Assembly (NCBI GenBank): GCA_963703355.1
Contig: OY969813.1
Location: 2,480,001-2,544,000, forward strand
Source of the DNA: Puia sp963703355
GTDB taxonomy: Bacteria > Bacteroidota > Bacteroidia > Chitinophagales > Chitinophagaceae
DNA length: 64,000 bases
Reading direction: 5' to 3'
Below, piece by piece: positions 36,654 through 46,405 of this stretch. Position numbers and translations under genes: made by a program. Every line of letters starts with the position of its first letter. Position 1 is the first letter of the stretch. The notes below the pieces were generated by a model, which was not told the origin of the DNA, made no database searches, and saw only the letters and a program-made list of their open reading frames with translations.

Positions 36654-36880
36654 ATGTTTGATTTCATAGGCGACATAAACGGGCACGCCGGCAGACTGGA
36701 AGAGAGGAGAAAGATTCGACTCTATATATGTACCGGCATCAGCAAAAACCATATCATATCGACTATTGTTTCGCGTCATCAATCTTTTGCAACAAACTGC
36801 TTTCTGTTGAAATCGGGGAATACGAAACATGGATAAAATACAGTGATCACACCCCGTTGATCGTGGAGTTTGGTATGTAA
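36654..36880 (+). pseudogene. joined remnants of a metallophosphoesterase and an EEP-family protein
   Basis: The first part reads MFDFIGDINGHAGRLEE, the start of a PrpE-type metallophosphoesterase. Then, in changing frames, come FDSIYVPASAKTISY and EYETWIKYSDHTPLIVEF followed by TAA at about 36878-36880. The last two match the end of endonuclease/exonuclease/phosphatase family proteins (DSIYV..SDHxPxxVEF). Neither gene is functional. The rest of the 330-base gap to 36979 shows nothing recognisable. Confidence 0.45.
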
Positions 36881-36978
36881 TTGGAAGGTGGTTACATCCG
36901 AAAAAAACGGAATGAAAAGGGTTATTTACCTTCATCGATTTGATCAGGTTGGAATACATTTGACTACATTTCGGGATT

Positions 36979-37209
36979 ATGAATGACAGATATAAAGAGA
37001 CAATAAAATATCATACCGAATTGCTGAGAGCTGTATTCGTATTTTTCTTTGCAGATATTACAGGCATAATCTCATTAATTAGAAAGGGTTCCTTGACCAT
37101 TAACGAGTGGAATTTATTTATTGCGGGATTATTAACTATTTTTGCATTATCAATAATAATCTCCATTTTAGATCGAAAAATTAAATCGGGAATTAAAAGC
37201 CTGGAGTAA
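36979..37209 (+). CDS. small two-helix membrane protein
   Basis: 76 residues: amphipathic N-terminus (NDRYKETIKYHTELLRAVF), two hydrophobic helices (about 17-35 and 45-65) and a charged tail. TAA shares a base with the ATG of the next small gene, so the two are coupled. Pairs of this kind are common and unassigned. Confidence 0.5.
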   Translation: MNDRYKETIKYHTELLRAVFVFFFADITGIISLIRKGSLTINEWNLFIAGLLTIFALSIIISILDRKIKSGIKSLE

Positions 37210-37349
37210 TGATAAGTTGGCAAACATTTGGCCTGATTTGCATAATGATAGCACTAGCCATCGTATTGAGCGTGCCTGTAAAAGCTATTTATTTTGACCT
37301 TGATGATGAAAATAAATTGAAAAAAGATAAAAAGGACGGTTCTGCCTAA
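37209..37349 (+). CDS. 46-residue single-helix peptide
   Basis: ATG overlaps the preceding stop (TAATG). One hydrophobic helix (FGLICIMIALAIVLSVPVKA), then an acidic-basic tail (DLDDENKLKKDKKDG). The stop meets the stop of the convergent DUF5686 gene. Likely expressed with the 76-residue protein; function unknown. Confidence 0.45.
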   Translation: MISWQTFGLICIMIALAIVLSVPVKAIYFDLDDENKLKKDKKDGSA

Positions 37350-39920
37350 AAACTAAAATTCGTACTCACCAGCACCCCGAATGTTGAAATTCCCGGGTGA
37401 TACAGATAGGTAAATCGCTTGATTAGGTCGATCCTGATAATGGAAAATATATTATAAACACCCACACTCGCTTCCACATAGGGCTGGCCATTCATCGCAT
37501 AGGTAGACGTAACACCGTTGATAGTGGGAAAGAGCATCTGGCTGGGATTGTCATTAGGATTGTTTTCATTGCGCAACCCGCCATATAATATTTTACCTGC
37601 GATCACTTCACGAAGTCGCAGTTTTTTCAATAAAGGAATTTTATTGAAGAAGAATCCGTTGAAGTAGTGATCGATATTCAAGCCCGCATAATGATCCATC
37701 ACGAATTCCTGCACGTTCATCAGGTTGTAAGCGTTGTAACTGTAAAAATAAGATCTGTTGGCAGAAGGAATCGTAAGTAATGGAAAGGGAAGATTTCCAT
37801 AGAGATAACCTGCATCCAGCCTTACGTCGGAGAATCCCAACGGTGTGGTGAATACCCGTTTGGTGATCCGTAGATGATAGGCATCGTAGTTGTATTCACC
37901 ACCATACAATCCCTTGATCCCCCTTGAATACTGAAAGGTGAATACAGGATATTTATTCGCAATGGCCCTTCGTCCTACTTTGTTCTCGAAGAATTGTTCT
38001 CCGGGAGCCCAGCGAAAGGTAACCGACAGTTCACCCGTGGTGATACTCGGTATGGTATCATATTGCTGGGGAGAAGGTTCCTTCACATAACTCAGCGAAC
38101 CAGCGGGTTGCTGCCTCCAGTATTTTGTTCCGAGGATATAAGAGAAATGATTTCCAAATTCGTGCACATAACTCAATCTGAAAATGTCGCTGTATAACCA
38201 GCTGGAATTATATCCACGCGTGAAAGAGGAAAGAAAGGTGTTGCCATTGGAAAATATATTTTCCTGTCCGGGATTCTTCAGGTCACGCTGATAACTCGCC
38301 TGCACATAGTTAAACGGATATTTGTAGATGGACTGGTTGTTGAAGGAATAGGTTCCCGTAAGCATGTATTTAAATTGTTCGTCTTTAAATCCGTAACCCA
38401 GGTAACCGTCCAGATAAAATCGCCTGCTGAGTTTGTAGTTGGTTCTTCCGCCAACCTGAAGCCGCGAGCCTTCCACAGAATTAAACGTATAGAATGTCTG
38501 AACAGGGCCGATATCGAATTTGCCGGCAGATTTATATCCAACAAAATACAGGGTTGCGTAATCCATCAGTCTGCGGTAGGAAGGCATTTTCGAAAGACTG
38601 TCAGCATTCGAATACGTCTTTGCTTCAGAGGCTGTAAGCGGCATGGGTCTTATTTCAGTCCAAAATGAATCAGACTGATGCGACACGTCCGGCAAACTGT
38701 CTACAGCTGGCCCGTGAAATATATTGTCGGCCAAAACAGAATCTGATAAATCACTAATGGATAATTTCCTTTCTCCATACACGCCGGGACTTTTAGGAAA
38801 GGGGCTGAACGAAGCAAGCATATCAGAAGCTGCGAGGTAGTAATGTCCACCGGGCCCTTTTTCAAAATGTTGATTCAGTTTGAAGTTTCTGATATAATTC
38901 AAATCAATATGTTTGCCCATACCCAACTCCACATTAGTAACGGCGTAATTTCCATCGAGTGTAACGGAGAGGGTTCCACGAAAAAGCTGGTCCTCCGGAT
39001 TTCTTGGCGTAAAATATAATTTCACCACCCTTTCTCCATTTTCAATAACGGTATCGCGAATAAAATACATGTAGAAAGTGGGCCCAAGGTCTGAAATCGG
39101 ACTCACGAACTGCATGGTGAACGCAGCGATATTATTGTCGTAAATATTGATATCAGTGAACAGATAAAGCAGTGCACCCTGAATTCCTTTCATGTCGATG
39201 TACTCGCCATAGTCGACTGTTTTTTGTGCAATGATAATTTTCTTGTCCTTCTCGGGATTCCTTCGGAAATATTTATTGGAAAAAATTTCCTGCAGATAAA
39301 CCGAGTTTAGTTTTTTGCCCGGCACTACTGTTGAGTCGGTATTTTCAAAAAAGAATCTGAACTTCTTCAATAAAAAGTTCTGGGTGAGTTTGATAAAGGG
39401 GCCATCCGTGAACATTTGGGTTTTCTCATATTCTTTGTAAGAAGAAAAAGGATAGGCGGCCGGCCCGTTCATCGGTTTATGCGCGATTACCTCCCTGATC
39501 AACTCAACAGCGGGATTGTTTTTATTTCTATACTTGCCCTTTTTCCCATTTACCACCACGTCTTCCAGTTCGGTGTAAGATCTTGAAAGTAAAATGTTCA
39601 GATGCTGTGTTGAATCCTCATTCACCTGATAGGTAACGGTGTGATAACCCGTGATGCTGAATGTAATCCTGGTGACAGTCTTGCTGACTACGAGAGAGAA
39701 TTTACCTGATGCGTCTGTTAATCCTCCCCCGGAACTATTATTCAGCGTGATACTTACATTCTGTAAGGGGGTTCTGGATGCTGAATCAGCAACTTTCCCC
39801 GTAATGATTTTTGTTTGTGCAATGCAATATGGGGCGAATAAAACAGCAATAAATAATATGGTAATGCCCTTATAAATCTGGAGTAGTAATCTTTACACTA
39901 AATACGTTCTTATTAGGCAT
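37346..39920 (-). pseudogene. DUF5686/carboxypeptidase-regulatory-like outer-membrane protein, probable frameshift at the N-terminus
   Basis: Large secreted beta-barrel-like protein. In the open frame (up to 39892): hydrophobic signal segment ending IAQTK, CarboxypepD_reg domain (ITGKVADSASRTPLQNVSITL, GGLTDASGKFSL), ELIREVIAHKP-type DUF5686 core, and a C-terminal barrel ending in TFGVLVSTNFSF. No ATG, GTG or TTG lies upstream of the signal segment in that frame, but ATG at 39920 begins MPNKNVFSVKITTP in the neighbouring frame. One extra base near 39875 explains this; otherwise a non-standard start is used. The rest looks fully functional. Confidence 0.6.
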
Positions 39921-39941
39921 ATGGATGCCAGTTTTATGTAC

Positions 39942-40095
39942 TCACTGACTGATCCTTTCCAGTGTGCCAATAAAATTAACTTCCCATGTTTTACCGCCGT
40001 CTGCCGAAAAAGACTGCTCGAAACTATGGGCGACGTCCCTTTTTGAATTCACCGGTTCATTAAGCACATTTGCGCCAAGGCATATATTTATTCCC
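39942..40095 (-). pseudogene. C-terminal remnant of a DUF1579 protein
   Basis: The minus strand reads HSFEQSFSADGGKTWEVNFI then a stop at 39942, the normal ending of DUF1579 family proteins (S.DGGKTW). Upstream coding sense is lost at about 40095, next to the palindrome at 40099. Only the last about 40 residues remain. Confidence 0.5.
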
Positions 40096-40098
40096 TCA

Positions 40099-40119
40099 AA
40101 GGTCACAAATTGTGACCTT
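40099..40119. repeat. palindrome 1 of the ORF6N-linked family
   Basis: 21-base near-perfect palindrome of the form AAGGTCACAA-A-TTGTGACCTT. It stands at the break of the DUF1579 remnant, about 140 bases upstream of the ORF6N gene. Confidence 0.8.
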
Positions 40120-40257
40120 AGACACAATTTCCCAAAACACATTTTACACAAAAACCTGCTCATCTTTGAAATGCGTGAAAAAACGCATTTAAAAGGGTGA
40201 AATGACTTAGATCTAGCATTCATGTTGGCTTAGATTTATCTGATAGTCAACATTCAA

Positions 40258-40818
40258 ATGGTTATAGTCAGAAGTATTCAGAATAGAATTTATGAAGTAA
40301 GGGGTGAAAGAATTATGCTGGACTTTGATATTGCAGAGCTCTATGAAGTCGCAACAAGGGTTATAAATCAGGCTGTCAAACGAAATATTAAGCGATTTCC
40401 TGAAGATTTTATGTTTCAGCTATTATCAGAAGAATGGCAATCAATGCGCTCTCAAATAGCTCTTTCACCAGATAACTATTCTCTAAGATCACAATTTGTG
40501 ATCTTAGAAGGAAAGGGGCGACATAGTAAATATTTGCCCTATGCTTTTACGGAACAGGGGATTGCTATGCTTAGTGGAGTTTTAAATTCAGAAAAGGCTA
40601 TCCAAATGAATATCGCAATAATGAGAGCTTTTGTCGAAGCCAGGAGATTGTCCCTTCAGGAAATGGACGTAAAAACCCAGTTGAAGGAAATTAAAAATAC
40701 ACTAGAAGTGCATGATAGTCAATTGAATCAGATATACGACGCTATCGAAAATCTGCTGGATGAAAATGCCGCTCAAAAAAAATGGAATGCAAGGGAGCGG
40801 ATTGGCTTTAAAAAATAA
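40258..40818 (+). CDS. ORF6N domain protein
   Basis: 186 residues. ORF6N domain (about 5-115): YEVRGERIMLDFDIAELYEV, RNIKRFPEDFMFQLLSEEW, SLRSQFVILEGKG, YLPYAFTEQGIAMLSGVLNSEKAI. A C-terminal coiled coil follows (MDVKTQLKEIKNTLEVHDSQ). The domain is a phage-derived DNA-binding module. The codons for LRSQFVILE form one of five long palindromes in this locus, so the protein may recognise a sequence carried in its own gene. Start at ATG 40258; another possible at 40318. No integrase or other phage gene is nearby. Confidence 0.9.
   Translation: MVIVRSIQNRIYEVRGERIMLDFDIAELYEVATRVINQAVKRNIKRFPEDFMFQLLSEEWQSMRSQIALSPDNYSLRSQFVILEGKGRHSKYLPYAFTEQGIAMLSGVLNSEKAIQMNIAIMRAFVEARRLSLQEMDVKTQLKEIKNTLEVHDSQLNQIYDAIENLLDENAAQKKWNARERIGFKK
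40483..40507. repeat. palindrome 2, inside the ORF6N coding sequence
   Basis: 25-base palindrome CTAAGATCACAA-T-TTGTGATCTTAG, encoding LRSQFVILE of the ORF6N domain. Same core as the intergenic copies. Confidence 0.85.
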
Positions 40819-40844
40819 CGGTGAGATATTAAATTAGATATGTT

Positions 40845-40869
40845 CTAAGGTCACATTTTGTGACCTTAG
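40845..40869. repeat. palindrome 3, 27 bases after the ORF6N gene
   Basis: 25 bases, CTAAGGTCACA-TTT-TGTGACCTTAG, arms perfect. May also act as a 3' hairpin of the ORF6N message. Confidence 0.8.
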
Positions 40870-40881
40870 ATTAGGACTCCT

Positions 40882-40908
40882 TCAAAGGTCACAAATTGTG
40901 ACCTTTGA
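40882..40908. repeat. palindrome 4
   Basis: 27 bases, arms TCAAAGGTCACAA and TTGTGACCTTTGA around one central A. Starts 13 bases after palindrome 3. Confidence 0.8.
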
Positions 40909-40921
40909 GCCCGAAAACACT

Positions 40922-40948
40922 TCTAAGATCACAATTTGTGATCTTAGA
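40922..40948. repeat. palindrome 5
   Basis: 27 bases, arms TCTAAGATCACAA and TTGTGATCTTAGA around one central T. Its core is identical to the copy inside the ORF6N gene. Confidence 0.8.
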
Positions 40949-41005
40949 GAATGGAGACCTCTCATACAGATATATCGTCGTTTCTTTTTGATTTTTAATA
41001 AATTC

Positions 41006-42346
41006 ATGGTCCATATGAACATGCATTTCTCCATCCATCGCAGAACATGGTTATCCCTTGCGGCTTCGATTTCATCCATTATAAGTTATGCCCAGGCTGG
41101 CAACACCACGATCACCAAATGGCAGTACGGCAAAAACGGTGCGGTATCTATTACCTACGACGATGCCTCCAGGCACCAGTTCACCCGCGCCCTGCCCCTC
41201 ATGGAGAAAATGAAACTGCCCGCCACGTTTTTTGTGATCACCGGTCCCATCACGGGTTCCAAATACCAGGGTAAGTTCGTGGGCCGGCCAGTAGAAGTGA
41301 TCATTAAAGAATCTGCTGTTATCCCTACCAATGAAAAGAATTTCCTGGAGCGTTGTTCGGCTGCCGGATATCTTGGTTACATGGGCACGATCTCTTATCA
41401 CACCCGCGCGGGTGGTTTGTATTCATCAGGGAAAAAACAACAAGCCTATCTATTGATGGATACACTCTATGCCAAAGTGCGTCATGGAGATTTTAAACCA
41501 GGTTATGAACCCTGCCCCGAATACAAGGAAGCGGTTGGCTCCAGCTGGGATGATTTTAAAAAAGATGGAGCCGAAGGTTACGAGATCGCGAGTCATTCCA
41601 TCACGCATGCCACGATGCCTGGTCTGGATGAAGCCAACATAAAATATGAATTGGAGAATAGTAAGGAAGAAATAAAAAATCAGCTGGGCGACAAATACAC
41701 GTTCTCCGCTGAAGTACCTTATGGTTATGAAGACGACCGCGTGATGCAGATCGCTTATAAAATTTATCCTGCACTGCGAAACCGCATGCCAGAACCTTTT
41801 TTAAAAGAACTCGATCGTGCGAGCAAAGATGCTCCACATCCAACCGACAAGGATTATGTGCAGTGGCAACGTGGACCGCTGCACAAAACACCCATTGAGC
41901 TGATGAAGTCGTGGGTAGATACCACGTACATGAATAAAGACATGTGGCTTGTGCTTGTTTTTCATGGCATCGACAGTCTCGGCTGGGAATGGACGCCGAT
42001 TCCCAAGCTTCAGGAATATTTTAGTTATATAAAAAGCAAACAGGAGAAACTCTGGATCGCCACTTTTGGCGACGCTACTAAATACATGCGGGAACGTGAA
42101 GCTGCTTCCGTGAGCAGCACGGGTAAGGACGGCAAGTTCAACGTGGCGCTCACCCATTCGCTGGATAAGTCCATGTATGATCTGCCGCTGACACTCAAAA
42201 CCTATGTCCCCAATAACTGGAGCAAAGCAGTGGTTAGCCAGGGAACAAAAACAACTACCGTAGATGTAGTGCATGATGAGAAGGGAAGTTATATTCTCTA
42301 CCAAATGGATCCCAACACAACAAACGCCATACTTTCGGTTAAGTAA
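41006..42346 (+). CDS. secreted polysaccharide deacetylase family protein
   Basis: Start chosen at MVHMNMHFSIHRRTWLSLAA (41006; 41015 and 41021 also possible), giving a signal peptide ending SYAQA. The frame is open to 40898 but that part is palindromic repeat. NodB-fold marks: AVSITYDDASRHQFTRALPL, KLPATFFVITGPI, EIASHSITHATMPG (metal-binding His pair) and AEVPYGYEDD. About 446 residues; the last about 90 form an added beta domain. The next gene, 5 bases downstream, is a GH2 exo-glucosaminidase-like enzyme, so the pair probably works on amino-sugar polymers. Confidence 0.88.
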   Translation: MVHMNMHFSIHRRTWLSLAASISSIISYAQAGNTTITKWQYGKNGAVSITYDDASRHQFTRALPLMEKMKLPATFFVITGPITGSKYQGKFVGRPVEVIIKESAVIPTNEKNFLERCSAAGYLGYMGTISYHTRAGGLYSSGKKQQAYLLMDTLYAKVRHGDFKPGYEPCPEYKEAVGSSWDDFKKDGAEGYEIASHSITHATMPGLDEANIKYELENSKEEIKNQLGDKYTFSAEVPYGYEDDRVMQIAYKIYPALRNRMPEPFLKELDRASKDAPHPTDKDYVQWQRGPLHKTPIELMKSWVDTTYMNKDMWLVLVFHGIDSLGWEWTPIPKLQEYFSYIKSKQEKLWIATFGDATKYMREREAASVSSTGKDGKFNVALTHSLDKSMYDLPLTLKTYVPNNWSKAVVSQGTKTTTVDVVHDEKGSYILYQMDPNTTNAILSVK

Positions 42347-42351
42347 TATTT

Positions 42352-45000
42352 ATGAAAAAAATCGGCTTCATCCTGCTATCGTTATGCACGATCGCACAAT
42401 CATTCGGGCAAAGCACGGAACATTACAGCATGTTATTAAAAGATGGCTGGCAGATGCAGTCGTCCACCAAAGTGGAAGACGACGGAGCCCGCATATCGAG
42501 ACCGGGTTATAAAACCATCGAATGGTACAAAGTGTCCGTGCCTACTACCGTCATCGCGGGATTGCTGGCAAACAAAGTGTATAACTTCGATCCGTTTTAC
42601 GACAGGAATTTTGAGAAGCTGAAAGATGCAAAGCTGGATTCCACCTGGTGGTTCCGTACGGCGTTTACATTACCGGCATCTGAAGCAGGAAAAGATGTGG
42701 TACTCAAACTACATGGCATCAACAACAAAGCCAATGTATGGTTGAATGGTGTACTCATTGCTGATTCCAGTCAGATCGTAAATCCTTTTCGTATCATCGA
42801 GCTGAATATTACGAAGTATATAAAAACAACCGGTTTCAATGTGCTCGCTTTGGAAATCAAACGTCCCTTCGATCCCAACAAAAGAGGTGGTGACCTGGCG
42901 GTGGATTATGCGGACTGGATACATTATCCGCCCGACTATAACGCGGGTATCATCAATAATATAGAAATCAAAACCTATGATCGCGTAGGTATTTTATATC
43001 CGCTGGTGACCACGCACTTCGACCTGCCTTCCCTGGCAGTTGCTCATCTTACGGTAGACGCGCTGGTAAAGAATTATTCCGACAGCGATCAGGATGTAAC
43101 AGTGAACGGAAAGATCAATACCAATATTCTTTTCAAAAAGAAAATACACGTAAATGCCCATGAAACGGCTGAAGTAACTTTTACTCCAACAGATTTTCCA
43201 CAACTGAATATTAAGAATCCTGCCATCTGGTGGCCATGGCAATACGGAAAACCCAACCTCAATCATATTGAACTTTCGGTTACACGCGACGGTAAGTTGA
43301 GCAATAGCATTGCAGAAAATTTCGGCATACGTGAAATGTCGTCGGAGCTGATCGACAACAAATCGCGCGTGTTCATCGTGAATGGTAAACGAATCGTAAT
43401 ACGCGGTGCGGCCTGGTCGCCTGATATATTTCAACGTCGTTCCACCCAAAGGCAGGAACAGGAGATACGGCTTTATCGCGACATGCACATGAACATCGTT
43501 CGTTCCGAAGGAAAAATGGAAGACGACAATTTCTATGCACTCTGCGATAAGTATGGTATGCTGGTGATGACGGGCTGGATGTGCTGCGGCGCCTGGCAGT
43601 ATCCTGAAAACTGGGATGCAGCCAAACGTGCAACGGCCATGGCATCCGACAGCAGTGTGATGCTCTGGCTGCGTAACAAATCGAGTCTAATGGTCTGGCT
43701 GAATGGCAGCGACATGCCGCCGCGTGATTCAACGGTAGAGCAGGACTATCTTCATATCGAAGCTTCGCTGAAATGGCCCAACCCAACCATTGCCACAGCG
43801 GATGCGAGCAGGTCGAAAGTCTCGGGTTATAGCGGCGTAAAAATGGACGGTCCTTATGAATGGGTTCCTCCTATCTATTGGGAAACGGATTCACTGAAAC
43901 GTGGTGGTGCCTGGAGTTTCGCAACAGAAATATCACCGGGTCCGTCCATACCTCCTTATGAATCGCTGATCAAATTCATTCCCAAAGATTCTCTCTGGTT
44001 CACCACGGAATCCTGGAAATACCATTGCGGAACAATGAGCTTCGGCAACACGCAGGTATTCAATGATGCACTGGAAGGTCGTTATGGAAAGGCAACAGAT
44101 ATCAGAGATTACATCGCCAAAGCGCAGGCGCAGAATTATGAAGCACACCGCGCGATGATGGAATCCTACGGTCTGCATAAATATCACACGGCTACCGGCG
44201 TAGTGCAATGGATGGGCAGCAATCCCTGGCCGGGTTTGATATGGCATACCTATGATTACTACTTATATCCTGCGGGAACTTATTTCGGAATGAAAAAATC
44301 ATTGGAGCCCTTGCACATCATGTATTCTTATGCCAACAACGAAATCGATATTACGAATTCCTTGTTGCAAAGATTTCCGGGATTAATAGCAAGAGCGGAT
44401 GTCTACAATCTGGATGGAACATTGAGATATTCCAACAAGGTTACAACAAGTGTTGAGCCCGACAGCATACAAAAATGTTTTGTGTTGCCGCAGATCGATA
44501 GTTTGTCGGACACTTATTTCCTGCGACTGCAACTCAGCGACGCAGCGGGTGATGTGAAAAGCATTAACTGGTATTGGTTGTCGAAACAAAGCGATGTGCT
44601 CGACTGGGTAAAATCCAGATGGTATATGACTCCGCAAACAGCTTACGCGGATTATTCTGCGCTGCAAAATTTGACGGGCACTTCACTGAAGATATCATCT
44701 GCTACTGCAAAAATAAATGATAGTAGTCTGCATAAACTAACCATTACCAATACAGGAAAAACCGTTGCGTTCCAGGTGCACGTACGTGCGCTGAAAGGAA
44801 AATCGGGAGAAGATATTTTACCGGTTATTTTCAGTGACAATTACATCGAATTGGCGCCGGGAGAAACACGCACCATTACCTGCAGTTATGCAACGAAAGA
44901 TGCGAATGGAGCAACGCCGTTTTTTGTAACGACTGCGTGGAATCTGGATCTGACGAAATCCAAGGCGGTGGGGAATATTGGTTTTGAGGGACAGAAGTGA
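42352..45000 (+). CDS. GH2 family glycoside hydrolase, exo-beta-D-glucosaminidase-like
   Basis: 882 residues with signal peptide (MKKIGFILLSLCTIAQSFGQ). GH2 layout: sugar-binding domain (54-205, WWFRTAFTLP, HGINNKANVWLNG), immunoglobulin-like domain, TIM barrel from about 335 (NGKRIVIRGAAWSPD, YRDMHMNIVRSEG) with SSLMVWLNGSDMPP and the predicted nucleophile Glu526 in WSFATEISPGPSIPPYESL. This last segment is typical of exo-glucosaminidases that trim chitosan oligomers. Five bases after the deacetylase gene, so co-transcribed. Confidence 0.88.
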   Translation: MKKIGFILLSLCTIAQSFGQSTEHYSMLLKDGWQMQSSTKVEDDGARISRPGYKTIEWYKVSVPTTVIAGLLANKVYNFDPFYDRNFEKLKDAKLDSTWWFRTAFTLPASEAGKDVVLKLHGINNKANVWLNGVLIADSSQIVNPFRIIELNITKYIKTTGFNVLALEIKRPFDPNKRGGDLAVDYADWIHYPPDYNAGIINNIEIKTYDRVGILYPLVTTHFDLPSLAVAHLTVDALVKNYSDSDQDVTVNGKINTNILFKKKIHVNAHETAEVTFTPTDFPQLNIKNPAIWWPWQYGKPNLNHIELSVTRDGKLSNSIAENFGIREMSSELIDNKSRVFIVNGKRIVIRGAAWSPDIFQRRSTQRQEQEIRLYRDMHMNIVRSEGKMEDDNFYALCDKYGMLVMTGWMCCGAWQYPENWDAAKRATAMASDSSVMLWLRNKSSLMVWLNGSDMPPRDSTVEQDYLHIEASLKWPNPTIATADASRSKVSGYSGVKMDGPYEWVPPIYWETDSLKRGGAWSFATEISPGPSIPPYESLIKFIPKDSLWFTTESWKYHCGTMSFGNTQVFNDALEGRYGKATDIRDYIAKAQAQNYEAHRAMMESYGLHKYHTATGVVQWMGSNPWPGLIWHTYDYYLYPAGTYFGMKKSLEPLHIMYSYANNEIDITNSLLQRFPGLIARADVYNLDGTLRYSNKVTTSVEPDSIQKCFVLPQIDSLSDTYFLRLQLSDAAGDVKSINWYWLSKQSDVLDWVKSRWYMTPQTAYADYSALQNLTGTSLKISSATAKINDSSLHKLTITNTGKTVAFQVHVRALKGKSGEDILPVIFSDNYIELAPGETRTITCSYATKDANGATPFFVTTAWNLDLTKSKAVGNIGFEGQK

Positions 45001-45012
45001 AAATGAATTTTT

Positions 45013-45495
45013 ATGAAAAACAGCTTATTCAATTACGTGGGTTGGTTGTTGCTGATCAGCATTTTCGGATTTTATGCTTATGGTATTATCCGCGCCATCC
45101 AGTTGTCCTTGTGGGGCCAGCCACACGATTTTCCCGTTGCACTCTCTACGACTATCAGTTCCATTCAGGCGTTGCTTCTAACAAACCTGGGTGCATTGCT
45201 GGGAATTTCTGTAGTGAATCCCCAATCGGCCGTGGCCAATGCGCTGATGTTAAAACCAAGAAATAAAGCAAGCGGAAATCTTCAGGTTGCACCACCCGAT
45301 CCGCTGATGATGCGTGATAAAATTCAACTGGCCGCACTGGTGATATATGTTGTAAGCCTGATTGCCTGTACGATCACCTGGATGCATTTTAATTTTGAAT
45401 CGGATCATCACAATATGGTGGATTGTGTTTCAGAATCCGGTAAAATGTTCATCGGTGTTTGTCTCGCTTATCTGACCGTTGTGTTTAAAAATTGA
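45013..45495 (+). CDS. membrane protein of unknown function
   Basis: 160 residues with helices near 7-32, 43-68, 105-125 and 142-158. Contains an ALSTTISSIQALLLTNLGALLGISVVNP stretch. Unassigned; 12 bases downstream of the GH2 gene on the same strand and probably in the same transcript. Confidence 0.55.
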   Translation: MKNSLFNYVGWLLLISIFGFYAYGIIRAIQLSLWGQPHDFPVALSTTISSIQALLLTNLGALLGISVVNPQSAVANALMLKPRNKASGNLQVAPPDPLMMRDKIQLAALVIYVVSLIACTITWMHFNFESDHHNMVDCVSESGKMFIGVCLAYLTVVFKN

Positions 45496-45501
45496 GGACG
45501 G

Positions 45502-46152
45502 CTAATAAGCAGCCGTGAATCTCGTTCTATGATGTTTGGGTTTTTCAACTTCATCTGCAATTACGACTGCCAAATCCTCTACAGACATCACACTGCGGTT
45601 GTTTTCGTCGAATACGGGATTGTCCAAACCCAATCTGTATTTACCTGTTCTTCCCGTAGTGATCCCATGATGCATTTCAAAAGCAGGACTGAAGAATACC
45701 CAGTCGAGTTCTTTTTCCTGCTTCAATATGTTTAGATAATCTCTGGCAGCTGAAGCACCCGCGTGAAATTCCTTTGGGAAAGCAGGTGTGTCGACGGCCT
45801 GTAATCCGGGTGCGACAAACAAACTGCCTGCGCCGCCAATAACAATCAATCGTTTAACACCTGATTTTTTCACTGCATCCTGTATCGCTTTTGAGCCCAG
45901 TATAAAATCACTAAATAAATTGGGGTTGGACCAGCCGGCATTATAGGCACTCACTACGACTTCGTTGTCTGCTAAAACTTTTGCAAGGGCGTCCACATCA
46001 TTAGCGTCTGCTTTCTGCCATTTGACAGTATCACTACTTCTTTTACCTTCAATATTTCTGGCGATGGCAGTGATGTCATGATTTCTCTCTGACAATTCAT
46101 GGAGGATAGCAGTTCCTACAAATCCTGTTGCTCCGATTATTGCAATTTTCAT
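45502..46152 (-). CDS. NAD(P)-binding Rossmann-fold oxidoreductase (atypical SDR, YwnB/NmrA-like)
   Basis: 216 residues. Glycine motif IAIIGATGFVGTAIL at the start, then WQKADANDVDALAKVLADNEVVVSAYNAG and LIVIGGAGSLFV, WVFFSPAFEM. No Tyr-x-x-x-Lys catalytic pair of classical SDRs. Members act as NADPH sensors or quinone-type reductases. Stand-alone gene, convergent with the preceding membrane protein. Confidence 0.88.
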   Translation of the reverse strand: MKIAIIGATGFVGTAILHELSERNHDITAIARNIEGKRSSDTVKWQKADANDVDALAKVLADNEVVVSAYNAGWSNPNLFSDFILGSKAIQDAVKKSGVKRLIVIGGAGSLFVAPGLQAVDTPAFPKEFHAGASAARDYLNILKQEKELDWVFFSPAFEMHHGITTGRTGKYRLGLDNPVFDENNRSVMSVEDLAVVIADEVEKPKHHRTRFTAAY

Positions 46153-46405
46153 AATAAATATTTTATGCTGTTAACGATTATGCGATTCATCTACGCAAAG
46201 CTCATTTTAATTTGCCAAAGTACGTGGTAATAATCAGCCATTTCATGCTACAATTTGTTAAGGAATTCCCTGATTTCAACAGGAGATTCTCTAACTATTG
46301 AGATTTGGTATCAGATTTCACGGAATTGGTCGCATTCGCCAAATTTCACTGAAAACCAGGTATACATTTGATAAAATTATTACTCAAAAACAAAATAATA
46401 ATAAA

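Noticed and set aside
40099..40948. CRISPR array in the palindrome cluster
   Set aside because: Units are irregularly spaced (about 13 to 360 bases), each is a palindrome, one is coding, and there are no cas genes.
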